NCBI RefSeq assembly: GCF_025506355.1
Contig: NZ_JANZYP010000089.1
Span: forward strand, 1 to 33,064
Length of the DNA stretch: 33,064 nucleotides
Direction of reading: 5' to 3'
Origin: Sphaerisporangium corydalis
GTDB lineage: Bacteria; Actinomycetota; Actinomycetes; Streptosporangiales; Streptosporangiaceae
Below the pieces are notes generated by a model. The model was given only the letters and a program-made list of their open reading frames with translations. It was not told the DNA's origin and searched no databases. Position numbers and translations under genes: made by a program. Of the stretch, positions 22,182 to 29,258 are shown piece after piece (the stretch's first letter is position 1; every line of letters starts with the position of its first letter).

Positions 22182-23342
22182 TCAGCGGGGTGGGGGGAGT
22201 TCGCCGGAGCCTCGGGGGATTATTCGGGTGGGGAGTTGGATACGTTCGGCGGGGCCGGCGCTGCCGGTGAGGCGGCGGAAGAGGAGTTCGGCGGCCGTTC
22301 GGCCCAGGTTGATGGGGTCTTGAGCGACGACGGTGATCGCGGGGGTGAGGAGGTCGGCCAACTCGAAGTCGTCGAAACCGACGATCGCGAGGTTCGGCGC
22401 CGCGCTCGCGTCTCGGGTGCCGCCCGCCGTGTTTGTGCCTCGGGTGCCGCTCGTCGTACTTGAGTCTCGGGTGCCGGGCGTCGTGTTCGTGTCTCGGGGG
22501 GTGGTCGCTTTGGTCGCGCGGCGGGGGTCGAGGGTGGTGAGGGCTCGGAGGGTGGTGACCGTGGTTTGGCCGTTGCCGGTGAACAGGGCGGTGGGGGGGT
22601 CGTCGAGGGTGAGCAGGCGGGTGATGTCGGCGGTGACGCGGGGCTGGTCCGGGGTGCCCATGGCCACCAAGGACGGGTCGTACGGGATCGACGCCGCCGT
22701 CAGCGCCTGGCGGTAGCCGCGCAGGCGCTCCTTGGCCGTGAAGATGGTCGCGTCGTCCCCGAGGAACCCGATGCGCCGGTGGCCGTGCGCGATGAGATGG
22801 GCCACCCCCGACCGGGCGCCGCCCACGTTGTCGCAGATCACCGTGTCGACGTTCAGCCCCGCCCCCGCCGGGCGGTCGACGAAGACCGCCTGGATGCCGG
22901 CGGTCAGCTCCGGGGCCAGGTAGCCGTGGTCGGATCCGGCGGGCACGATGACCAGGCCGTCGACCCTGCGTGCGCAGAAGGCCAGCACCAGCTCGCGCTC
23001 ACGAAGCGGGTCCTCCCCGGACGAACCGGTGAAGACGAGTGAGCCGTTGTGCAGCGCGACGTCCTCCACGGCGCGGCTCAGGCCGGAGTAGAACGGGTCG
23101 GCGACGTCCTCGATGACGAGTCCGATGCTCGCGGTACGCCCGCGCCGCAGGACACGGGCGCCGTCGTTGCGGCGGTACCCGAGGTGCTCGATGGCGCGTC
23201 TGACCCGCTCGGCGGTCGCCGAATTGACCCCGGGCTCCTCGTTCACCACCCGGGACACGGTCTTCAGGGCGACCCCGGCCTCGGCCGCGACGTCGTTCAT
23301 CGTGGGCCTGCCGCGCCTGGTCTCTGCCACGGTCCGAATCAT
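22182..23342 (-). CDS. LacI-family regulator with repeat insertion
   Basis: It encodes 386 residues, 40-50 more than a typical LacI protein. The HTH is PTMNDVAAEAGVALKTVSRVVN (residues about 13-34), followed by the hinge and an effector domain with IGLVIEDVADPFYSGL and AIVGFDDFELADLL. Between these, at about residues 282-316, is a Thr/Gly/Asp-rich insertion built of 9-residue repeats (for example PGTRDSSTT, SGTRGTNTA). The corresponding DNA shows three 27-bp tandem units. The insertion falls before a core strand, in a surface loop by position, so the fold may tolerate it. A perfect palindromic operator lies just upstream, suggesting autoregulation. No adjacent metabolic gene points to a ligand. 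Confidence 0.88.
   Translation of the reverse strand: MIRTVAETRRGRPTMNDVAAEAGVALKTVSRVVNEEPGVNSATAERVRRAIEHLGYRRNDGARVLRRGRTASIGLVIEDVADPFYSGLSRAVEDVALHNGSLVFTGSSGEDPLRERELVLAFCARRVDGLVIVPAGSDHGYLAPELTAGIQAVFVDRPAGAGLNVDTVICDNVGGARSGVAHLIAHGHRRIGFLGDDATIFTAKERLRGYRQALTAASIPYDPSLVAMGTPDQPRVTADITRLLTLDDPPTALFTGNGQTTVTTLRALTTLDPRRATKATTPRDTNTTPGTRDSSTTSGTRGTNTAGGTRDASAAPNLAIVGFDDFELADLLTPAITVVAQDPINLGRTAAELLFRRLTGSAGPAERIQLPTRIIPRGSGELPPPR
22413..22493 (-). repeat. Three 27-bp coding tandem repeats in the LacI gene
   Basis: Units begin at 22413, 22440 and 22467 on the plus strand, each starting TCGGGTGCCG and diverging in the last third. The 27-bp length keeps the frame and encodes nine-residue repeats rich in Gly-Thr-Arg-Asp. 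Related but more degenerate units flank the array. Confidence 0.75.
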
Positions 23343-23361
23343 CGCGCATCCCAGCGGATCT

Positions 23362-23375
23362 TGACAACGTTGTCA
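23362..23375. promoter_or_regulatory. Perfect LacI-type palindrome TGACAACGTTGTCA
   Basis: This is a 14-bp perfect palindrome centred on CG, 20 bp upstream of the start of the second LacI gene. The centre and symmetry are those of LacI-family operators. Because no gene is divergent across this gap, the simplest reading is autorepression. Confidence 0.8.
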
Positions 23376-23439
23376 CCAGGTCGGCACCCAGGAAATGGAG
23401 CCAGGCCGGGCCCACGTTCACCATGAACGTTCCCGGGCG

Positions 23440-24132
23440 TCACGCCTCAGGCCTGGCGAGCTTGGCGGCCACGGCGTCCAGAACCCAGTCCAGCCCGGTC
23501 GCGAAGGACTCCTCGGCGTCCACCTCCGTGCCATCGTGCACGAGCTTGGCCAGCGTTGGGAAGCGGCCCGTGGCCAGCATCTTCGTCACGTGCGGACCGG
23601 AGGCGCGCTGCCAGTCGCGCTTGGACAGGCCCGTGGCGCGCTCGGCCCGCAGGTTCGCGACCTCGCGCCTGATCGCGCCGGTGAAGTAGGCGCTGACGGT
23701 CTCCACGGCGCGCATGACGGTGTCGATGTCGGCGAGGCCGTCGAGGGCGGCCAGCATGGTCTCGGTCACGGCGAGGGCGTTCGGGCCGAGGGCCGGACGG
23801 CCGCCGAGCAGGTCGGCCAGCCATTCGTGACGGAGTGCGGCCTGCCTGGTGAGGCAGGCGTGAACGCGCAGCGCCTCCCGCCAGTCGCCGGGCCGCTCTT
23901 CGGGGAGGATCTCGGCGTGGACCTCGTCCACCATGAGGTCGAACAGCTCCTCCTTGGTGGAGATGTACCCGTACAGCCGCATCGGGCCGGCGTCCAGCCG
24001 GGCGGCGACCTTGCGCAGCGACACGGCCTCCAGCCCGCCCTCGTCGGCCAGCGCGATGGCCGCGGCGACGATCCGCTCCCGGTCGAGCGGCACGGGGCGA
24101 GTCGGCGGCTCAGGCCGATCCCAGACAGTCAT
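23440..24132 (-). CDS. TetR-family repressor (TetR_C_1 type)
   Basis: The 230-residue repressor has an N-terminal HTH (IVAAAIALADEGGLEAVSLRKVAARLDAGPMRLYGYISTKEELFDLMVDEV, about residues 17-66, split here by normal helix turns). Its larger C-terminal ligand-binding domain resembles the tetracycline-repressor type. The ATG at 24132 is preferred; an in-frame start at 24171 would add residues covering the divergent promoter. It is divergent from the flavin monooxygenase, with a 53-bp gap containing the likely operator. This is a classic repressor/enzyme pair responding to the enzyme's substrate. Confidence 0.88.
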   Translation of the reverse strand: MTVWDRPEPPTRPVPLDRERIVAAAIALADEGGLEAVSLRKVAARLDAGPMRLYGYISTKEELFDLMVDEVHAEILPEERPGDWREALRVHACLTRQAALRHEWLADLLGGRPALGPNALAVTETMLAALDGLADIDTVMRAVETVSAYFTGAIRREVANLRAERATGLSKRDWQRASGPHVTKMLATGRFPTLAKLVHDGTEVDAEESFATGLDWVLDAVAAKLARPEA

Positions 24133-24147
24133 GGGTACATCGTACTG

Positions 24148-24177
24148 TTGCGATACGTTGCAAAAAACCAATACAGT
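24148..24177 (+). promoter_or_regulatory. Promoter and overlapping operator of the monooxygenase gene
   Basis: A -35-like TTGCGA (24148-24153) and a -10-like TACAGT (24172-24177) are 18 bp apart. Transcription would then start about one to three bases before the ATG at 24186, giving a leaderless or nearly leaderless mRNA. No Shine-Dalgarno is present, which agrees. TTGC-N8-GCAA (24148-24163) overlaps the -35 and also contains the direct repeat GTTGC. It is the probable TetR site. Confidence 0.55.
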
Positions 24178-24185
24178 GTCTCGAC

Positions 24186-25430
24186 ATGAGACATCGCATC
24201 GCTGTGATCGGAGCCGGCCCCGCCGGCCTCACCTTCGCCCGCGTCCTGCACCGCCACGGTCACCCCGTCACCGTCCTCGAACGCGATCCCGCTCCCGACG
24301 CCCGTCCCCCGGGCGGCACGCTGGACATGCACGAAGGGCTGGGCCAGCTCGCGCTGGACAAGGCGGGGCTGCTGGCGGAGTTCCAGGCGCTGTCCCGCCC
24401 CGAGGGGCAGGCCATGCGCATCCTGGACACGGACGGGACCGTCCTGCGCGACTGGCGACCCCGTCCGGATGACCGGGCCAATCCCGAGATCGACCGCGGG
24501 CAACTCCGTGACCTGCTGCTCGGCCCACTGGACGTTCAGTGGGGGCGGGGCGTGACGGAGGTGGTGCCGGGGACCCGGGGTGGCGTGCTGGTCCGTTTCG
24601 CGGATGGGCGGCAGGAGACGTTCGACCTTGTGGTCGGCGCGGACGGCGCCTGGTCCCGGGTCCGCCCGGCGGTCTCGCCCACGACGCCGCACTACACGGG
24701 CGTCACCTTGGTCGAGACCTCTTTGGACGACGTCGACACCCGCCACCCCGGCCTCGCCCGGCTGATCGGCGACGGTTCCGTGGCCGTGTACGGCGTGAAC
24801 CGCGGCCTCGTCGCCCAGCGCAACAGCGGCGGCCACGTCAAGGTGTACGCGCAGTTCCGCGCGCCGCTGGACTGGCATACGAACCCGGGCCGGGATATGG
24901 GCTTGAACGGGCGCACTGACGTGGACGCGGATCTGGGTACGGACCCGGGCGCGGGCCTCGGCACGGACCCGGGCGCGGGCTTGGGCCCAGGCGCGGGCTT
25001 GGGCGTGGGCCTGGATCTGGCTGACGGCGAGGCCGTGCGATCAAGTCTGCTGGCCCTGTTCGACGGGTGGGCCGCTCCCGTGCTCGACCTCCTCCGTCAC
25101 GGCACCGCTTTCGTCCACCGCCCCCTCTACGTCCTGCCCGTGTCCCACACCTGGACCCACGTCCCCGGGGTGACGCTCCTGGGCGACGCCGCCCACCTGA
25201 TGCCCCCGCTGGGGATAGGCGCGAACCTCGCGATGCTTGAGGGCGCCGAGCTCGCCGAGTCCGCCGCCGCCGCCCCTGACGATCTGGACAAAGCCGTCCG
25301 TGCCTTCGAGGAACAGATGTGGGTACGGGCCGGCAGGTGGGCGAAGATGACGACGGCCGGCCTGGAACGCCTCGTGAGCCCGGACCCCCGCGAAGCCCTC
25401 GCCCTCTTCGACGAAGTCCAGGCATCCTGA
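24186..25430 (+). CDS. TetX-like FAD-dependent monooxygenase
   Basis: The 414-residue aromatic-hydroxylase-type flavoprotein has the FAD/ADP-binding GAGPAGL at residues 9-15 with the acidic residue of VLERDP. The second motif is VVGADGAWSRVRP, and the third is LLGDAAHLMPPLGIGANLAMLEGAELA, all in canonical order. The family includes TetX and other enzymes that hydroxylate antibiotics or aromatic compounds; actual drug inactivation is not shown. At about residues 240-280 there is a Gly/Ala/Asp-rich insertion with the repeat GTDPGAGL. The gene appears leaderless and is divergent from the TetR gene. Confidence 0.88.
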   Translation: MRHRIAVIGAGPAGLTFARVLHRHGHPVTVLERDPAPDARPPGGTLDMHEGLGQLALDKAGLLAEFQALSRPEGQAMRILDTDGTVLRDWRPRPDDRANPEIDRGQLRDLLLGPLDVQWGRGVTEVVPGTRGGVLVRFADGRQETFDLVVGADGAWSRVRPAVSPTTPHYTGVTLVETSLDDVDTRHPGLARLIGDGSVAVYGVNRGLVAQRNSGGHVKVYAQFRAPLDWHTNPGRDMGLNGRTDVDADLGTDPGAGLGTDPGAGLGPGAGLGVGLDLADGEAVRSSLLALFDGWAAPVLDLLRHGTAFVHRPLYVLPVSHTWTHVPGVTLLGDAAHLMPPLGIGANLAMLEGAELAESAAAAPDDLDKAVRAFEEQMWVRAGRWAKMTTAGLERLVSPDPREALALFDEVQAS

Positions 25431-25468
25431 CCCACCAAGCACGAGATCACCAGCGGCTCGCCACGGCC

Positions 25469-25660
25469 TCACGGGGCAAGCATGGCGGGCGCCACCGGCG
25501 CTGCGGGTGCTGCCGGCGCAGGAGGGGCTGGGGGCACGGGAGGAGCAGGAAGCGCCGAATGGGCGAATATCGCGAAGGCGAGCAGGCAGGCGGCGGCCAG
25601 GATGCCGCGGGCGTTGACGCTGTACTGCGTGAAGCCTCGCGACTCGGTCTCATGGTTCAT
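25469..25660 (-). CDS. Small membrane-anchored Pro/Ala-rich peptide
   Basis: It encodes 63 residues starting MNHETESRGF. One hydrophobic segment (about 18-35, GILAAACLLAFAIFAHSA) is followed by a tail of Pro and Ala (APPVPPAPPAPAAPAAP). The ATG at 25660 has a very good GGAAGGAAG eight bases upstream, which favours a real gene. The frame extends further upstream without such a site. No family is recognised; it could be a small cell-surface protein. The opposite strand is also open here but encodes only Gly/Ala repeats and is treated as a shadow. Confidence 0.55.
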   Translation of the reverse strand: MNHETESRGFTQYSVNARGILAAACLLAFAIFAHSALPAPPVPPAPPAPAAPAAPVAPAMLAP

Positions 25661-25822
25661 CGGCTGTTCTTCCTTCCAGTCGGTGCCGCTTCGTCGACGG
25701 TCATCAGTGCCGTTCGGCATCTAGGCGGGGGCACCTGTGAGCGAGCCGGCGACACACCGAAGGTAGGCGGGAACGGTGGCCGGGCGCGTCGGCCGTCGCA
25801 TCTAGATCGGATACCTCCTGAG

Positions 25823-25848
25823 GCGGATGTCGCCGCGGTGTCATCCGC
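25823..25848. other. Inverted repeat upstream of the histidine kinase
   Basis: GCGGATG (25823-25829) and CATCCGC (25842-25848) form a 7-bp inverted repeat with a 12-nt centre, about 75 bp before the kinase start. It may be the operator of the response regulator or a hairpin. The rest of 25661-25921 shows no further gene. Confidence 0.35.
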
Positions 25849-25921
25849 GCGATGTACTCCTGCGAGACCACCCTCTGGTCTTCCCGGCGGATGGTGACCC
25901 GGCCGGGGTCTGCGCGACAAT

Positions 25922-27451
25922 ATGGCGGTGCGAACAGCCGAAAAGCGCGTGTGGCGGCGGCACGTGCTCGACGCGCTGCGCCCGTTGGAGAGACCCGCCA
26001 GGCCGTCCCGGCGGGCGGTCGTCGCCGACGCCGTCCTGGCGCTCGTGCTGGCCGCCTTCGCGGTGATCGCGGTGGCGGGACTGTACGGCCACGGCCAGGG
26101 CGACGGCGCGCCGTCGTCCGGCCTGGTCGAGTACCTGCGGCTGCGGCCGGTACCGCCGACCGCCCCCGAGGCACCGGGGATGCCACCGCCGGACGTGGTT
26201 CCCTCCGCATCGGACGTGGTTCCCTCGGCGCCTGCGCGACCGTGGACCTCGGGCGCGGCCGAGACCGCCCCTTCACCAGCGCCGGCGGGGACCCCCCGGT
26301 CGGCCGAGACCGCCACCTCACCAGCGCAGACAGGAACCGCCCGCCCGGCCGAGACCGCCTCCTCGCCGGTCCCGACGCAGAGCGCCCTCCCGGAAGAGGC
26401 CGGGGTCGGCGGGCCGGTGCTGGTCCTGGTGGCGCTGACGGCGCTGCCGCTCGCCGCCCGGCGCCGGTATCCGCTCACCACCTTCTGGGTGGTGGTGGCA
26501 GCCGCCCTGGCCACGCACCAGGATGCGACCTGGATCACGGTGTTGACCTGCGTCATCGCCGTCTGCAGTGCCATCGTCCACAGCAACCACCGGGTGCCGG
26601 CGATGGCCGGCCTGGTGCTCACGGCCGTGCTGGCGGGCGTGACCTTCCGTAACACCGGTCTGCGGCTCCCGGACTGGTCAGGACCTTTCGTCGTCCTGCT
26701 GAGCGCGGGCGTGCTCGCGAGCTTCGTCCGGTTCTGGCAGCAACAGCTCAGTGCGGGCCGACGCCGGCTGGCCGAGGTGCGGGAGTCCCAGGCGGAGGAC
26801 ATGCGCCGGGCCGTGGAGGTGGAGCGATCCCGGATCGCCAGTGAGCTGCACGACGTGGTGACGCACAACGTGAGCGTGATGGTGATCCAGGCGGGCGCGG
26901 CGCGCAAGGTGATGGACGCCGCGCCGGCGGACTCCAAGCAGGCCCTGCTCGCGGTGGAGGCGAGCGGCCGGGCCGCCATGGGCGAACTGCGGCACGTCAT
27001 GGGTCTGCTCGCCGGCCCCGAAAGCGCGCGACCCGACGCCCCGGGCGACGGGCTGGAGCCGCAGCCCGGGGTCGAGCGGCTCGGCGCCCTGGTCGAGCGG
27101 GTACGCGCGGCGGGCGTGCCGGTGAGCGTCACGATCTCACCGCCGCCCGGCCCCCTGCCCCCCGGGGTCGACCTGGCCGTCTACCGCGTCGTCCAGGAGG
27201 CCCTGACGAACACGATCAAGCACGCGGCCGGCGCGGAGGCGTCCGTCGTGATCGGTCACGACGACGACTGGCTGGAGATCGAGGTCACCGACACCGGCGG
27301 CACGCGGGCTGCACCCTCGGGGACGGGTACCGGCCGAGGGCTGATCGGGCTGCGTGAACGGCTCGCCGTCTATGACGGCTCCCTGGACGCCGGGGTCAGG
27401 ACCGGCGGCGGATACCAGATCAAGGCCCGCGTCCCGTGGAGGACCCCGTGA
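25922..27451 (+). CDS. Two-component sensor histidine kinase (HisKA_3/NarL type)
   Basis: The 509-residue sensor kinase has membrane segments around 33-53 and 163-178, plus several between 188 and 270. An extracellular loop of about 100 residues (60-160) is rich in Pro, Ser and Thr with degenerate repeats such as TPRSAETATSPAQTGTARPAET. The dimerisation and phosphoacceptor helix contains His310 (ASELHDVVTHN). The ATPase domain shows Asn430 (EALTNTIKHA), DTGG at 457-460 and GRGLIGLRER. There is no ribosome site. A GACAAT (25916-25921) with GTGACC 16 bp upstream would start transcription near the GTG at 25928, so a leaderless message from that codon is possible. It is followed by its response regulator. 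Confidence 0.9.
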   Translation: MAVRTAEKRVWRRHVLDALRPLERPARPSRRAVVADAVLALVLAAFAVIAVAGLYGHGQGDGAPSSGLVEYLRLRPVPPTAPEAPGMPPPDVVPSASDVVPSAPARPWTSGAAETAPSPAPAGTPRSAETATSPAQTGTARPAETASSPVPTQSALPEEAGVGGPVLVLVALTALPLAARRRYPLTTFWVVVAAALATHQDATWITVLTCVIAVCSAIVHSNHRVPAMAGLVLTAVLAGVTFRNTGLRLPDWSGPFVVLLSAGVLASFVRFWQQQLSAGRRRLAEVRESQAEDMRRAVEVERSRIASELHDVVTHNVSVMVIQAGAARKVMDAAPADSKQALLAVEASGRAAMGELRHVMGLLAGPESARPDAPGDGLEPQPGVERLGALVERVRAAGVPVSVTISPPPGPLPPGVDLAVYRVVQEALTNTIKHAAGAEASVVIGHDDDWLEIEVTDTGGTRAAPSGTGTGRGLIGLRERLAVYDGSLDAGVRTGGGYQIKARVPWRTP

Positions 27452-27522
27452 ACCGAGAGAACCGCGTCCCCCGGAAGGCCGCGCGTACGTGGAGGACCCC
27501 GATCGGCCGGAGGGCCGCGTGA
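27448..27522 (+). other. Bridging micro-ORF R6 between kinase and response regulator
   Basis: Twenty-four codons fill the 67-nt spacer. The GTG overlaps the kinase stop (GTGA, 27448-27451) and the TGA overlaps the regulator GTG (GTGA, 27519-27522). It contains a copy of the kinase's own gene end: CGTGGAGGACCCCG occurs just before the kinase stop and again at about 27488-27501, and both copies include GGAGG. It has the same architecture as the five bridges in the ABC locus. Confidence 0.4.
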
Positions 27523-28217
27523 CCGCCGACCCGCCCGGAGGCTCGCCTCGGGTCGTCATCGCCGACGATCAGGCGTTGGTGCGGACCGGGTTCCGGATGA
27601 TCCTGGCCGCCGACGGCATCGAGGTGACGGCCGAGGCGGCGGACGGGGCCGAGGCGGTCGCCGCCGTGCGGCGTACCAGGCCCGACGTCGTGCTCATGGA
27701 CATCCGGATGCCGGGAATGGACGGCCTGGAGGCCACCCGGCGGATCCTGACCGGCGGCGCGGACGAGCCGCGCGTCCTCATCCTGACCACCTATGACCTG
27801 GACCATTACGTGTACGCCGCCCTGACCGGGGGTGCCAGCGGCTTCCTGCTCAAGGACGTCAGCCCTGAGCACCTGGTGGCGTCGGTACGCCTGGTCCGCT
27901 CCGGCGACGCCCTGCTCGCGCCGGTGATCACCCGCCGCCTGATCGAGCGCTTCGCCCACCGGGACGCGGCCAAGGCCACTCTCCACCGTGACCTGTCCGG
28001 GCTGACGCCACGGGAGCTCGAGGTGCTGCGCCTGCTCGCCACGGGCCTGAGCAACGCCGAGCTCGCCGAGCGGCTGACCCTCAGCGCCACGACGGTGAAG
28101 ACCCACGTCGCGCGCATCCTGTCCAAACTCGACCTGCGCGACCGCGTCCAGGCCGTCGTCCTCGCGTACGAGACCGGCCTGGTCTCTCCGGGGGGCAAGG
28201 AAGAGGAACGGGCTTGA
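27519..28217 (+). CDS. NarL/FixJ-family response regulator
   Basis: The 232-residue regulator has a receiver domain (about 11-125) with the acidic pair Asp16-Asp17, the phosphorylated Asp61 (LMDIRMPG) and Lys112 (FLLKDV). A LuxR-type HTH lies at about 164-222 (LTPRELEVLRLLATGLSNAELAERL and TVKTHVARILSKL). The GTG at 27519 has GGAGGG just upstream. Another in-frame GTG at 27489 is possible. It is cognate to the kinase immediately upstream by position. Likely targets include the adjacent genes and the inverted repeat at 25823. Confidence 0.9.
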   Translation: MTADPPGGSPRVVIADDQALVRTGFRMILAADGIEVTAEAADGAEAVAAVRRTRPDVVLMDIRMPGMDGLEATRRILTGGADEPRVLILTTYDLDHYVYAALTGGASGFLLKDVSPEHLVASVRLVRSGDALLAPVITRRLIERFAHRDAAKATLHRDLSGLTPRELEVLRLLATGLSNAELAERLTLSATTVKTHVARILSKLDLRDRVQAVVLAYETGLVSPGGKEEERA

Positions 28218-28286
28218 CCTGAACCTTGGTTGATGGTTGAGACTGGCGGCTCGGACGTCGGATCATCGATCGAAGCGGGTGTGGCG

Positions 28287-29258
28287 ATGCGGGTAGCACA
28301 GGTGACGCGGTTCGGGGGGCCCGAGGTCCTGCAGGTACGGGAGGTGCCGGACCCGGTCGCCGGAGCGGGGCAGGTCGTGATCGACGTGTCGGTCGCGGAC
28401 ACGCTGTACGTGGAGACGCAGATCCGCTACGGCTATTTCCGGGAGTACTTCTCGATGGAGCCGCCGTACGTGCCCGGCGGTGGGGTGGGCGGCCAGGTGC
28501 TCGCCGTGGGAGAGGGCGTGGACGCCGGTTGGATCGGCCGCAGCGTCGTGGCCGGCACGGGCAGGGAAGGCGGGTACGCCGAGCAGGCGGTGGTCCCGGT
28601 GGAGGCGCTGATCCCGGTACCAGACGGGCTGCGGCTGCCGGAGGCGACGTCCCTGCTCCACGACGGTGTCACCGGGCTCGGCGTGTTCGACGCGGCCGAG
28701 GTGAAACCGGGCGAATGGGTGCTGGTCACCGCGGCGGCGGGCGGCATGGGCGTCCTGCTCGTCCAGCTCGCGCACGCCGCGGGCGCGCACGTCGCCGCCG
28801 CCGCGCGCGGCGAGCGGAAGCTCGGCCTGGCACGGGAGCTCGGCGCGGACATCGCGGTCGACTACACCGAGCCGGGCTGGGACCAGCGGGTGCGCGCGGC
28901 GACCGGTGGCGCGGGCCTGGACGTGGTGCTCGACGGCGCCGGGGGGCAGATCGGCCTGGACGCGTTCGCGATGACGGCGCACGGCGGGCGCATCTCGGCG
29001 CATGGCGCGCCCAACGGCGGCTTCAGCCCGATCGACCCCGCCGAGGCGGAGCGGCGCGGGGTGACCGTACGCGGAATCCAGCATCTGCAATTCGCGCCCG
29101 GCGAGGCCAGGCGGCTGGCCGAGCGGGCCGTGGCGGAGGTGGCGGCCAGCCGGATCAGGCCGGTCATCGGGCAGACCTTCCCGCTCGACCGCGCCTCGGA
29201 CGCGCACGCCGCGATCGAGTCACGCGACGTCATCGGCAAGTCCCTTCTCCTGATCTGA
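28287..29258 (+). CDS. Zinc-free quinone oxidoreductase (MDR family)
   Basis: The 323-residue NADPH-dependent oxidoreductase of the zeta-crystallin/QOR branch begins MRVAQVTRFGGPEVL. It has a GroES-like N-terminal domain without the zinc-binding cysteines and the cofactor motif AAAGGMGVLLVQLA (about 146-159). The end is LDRASDAHAAIESRDVIGKSLL. The ATG at 28287 gives the standard N-terminus; upstream frame continuation is ignored. It lies 69 nt after the response regulator and may be one of its targets. Its final 39 nt overlap the convergent MFS gene. Confidence 0.9.
   Translation: MRVAQVTRFGGPEVLQVREVPDPVAGAGQVVIDVSVADTLYVETQIRYGYFREYFSMEPPYVPGGGVGGQVLAVGEGVDAGWIGRSVVAGTGREGGYAEQAVVPVEALIPVPDGLRLPEATSLLHDGVTGLGVFDAAEVKPGEWVLVTAAAGGMGVLLVQLAHAAGAHVAAAARGERKLGLARELGADIAVDYTEPGWDQRVRAATGGAGLDVVLDGAGGQIGLDAFAMTAHGGRISAHGAPNGGFSPIDPAEAERRGVTVRGIQHLQFAPGEARRLAERAVAEVAASRIRPVIGQTFPLDRASDAHAAIESRDVIGKSLLLI

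Noticed and set aside
25482-25724. Plus-strand Gly/Ala-rich ORF (MAGATGAAG...)
   Set aside because: It is the antisense of the Pro/Ala-rich peptide at 25469-25660, which has a strong ribosome site. This one has no family features.
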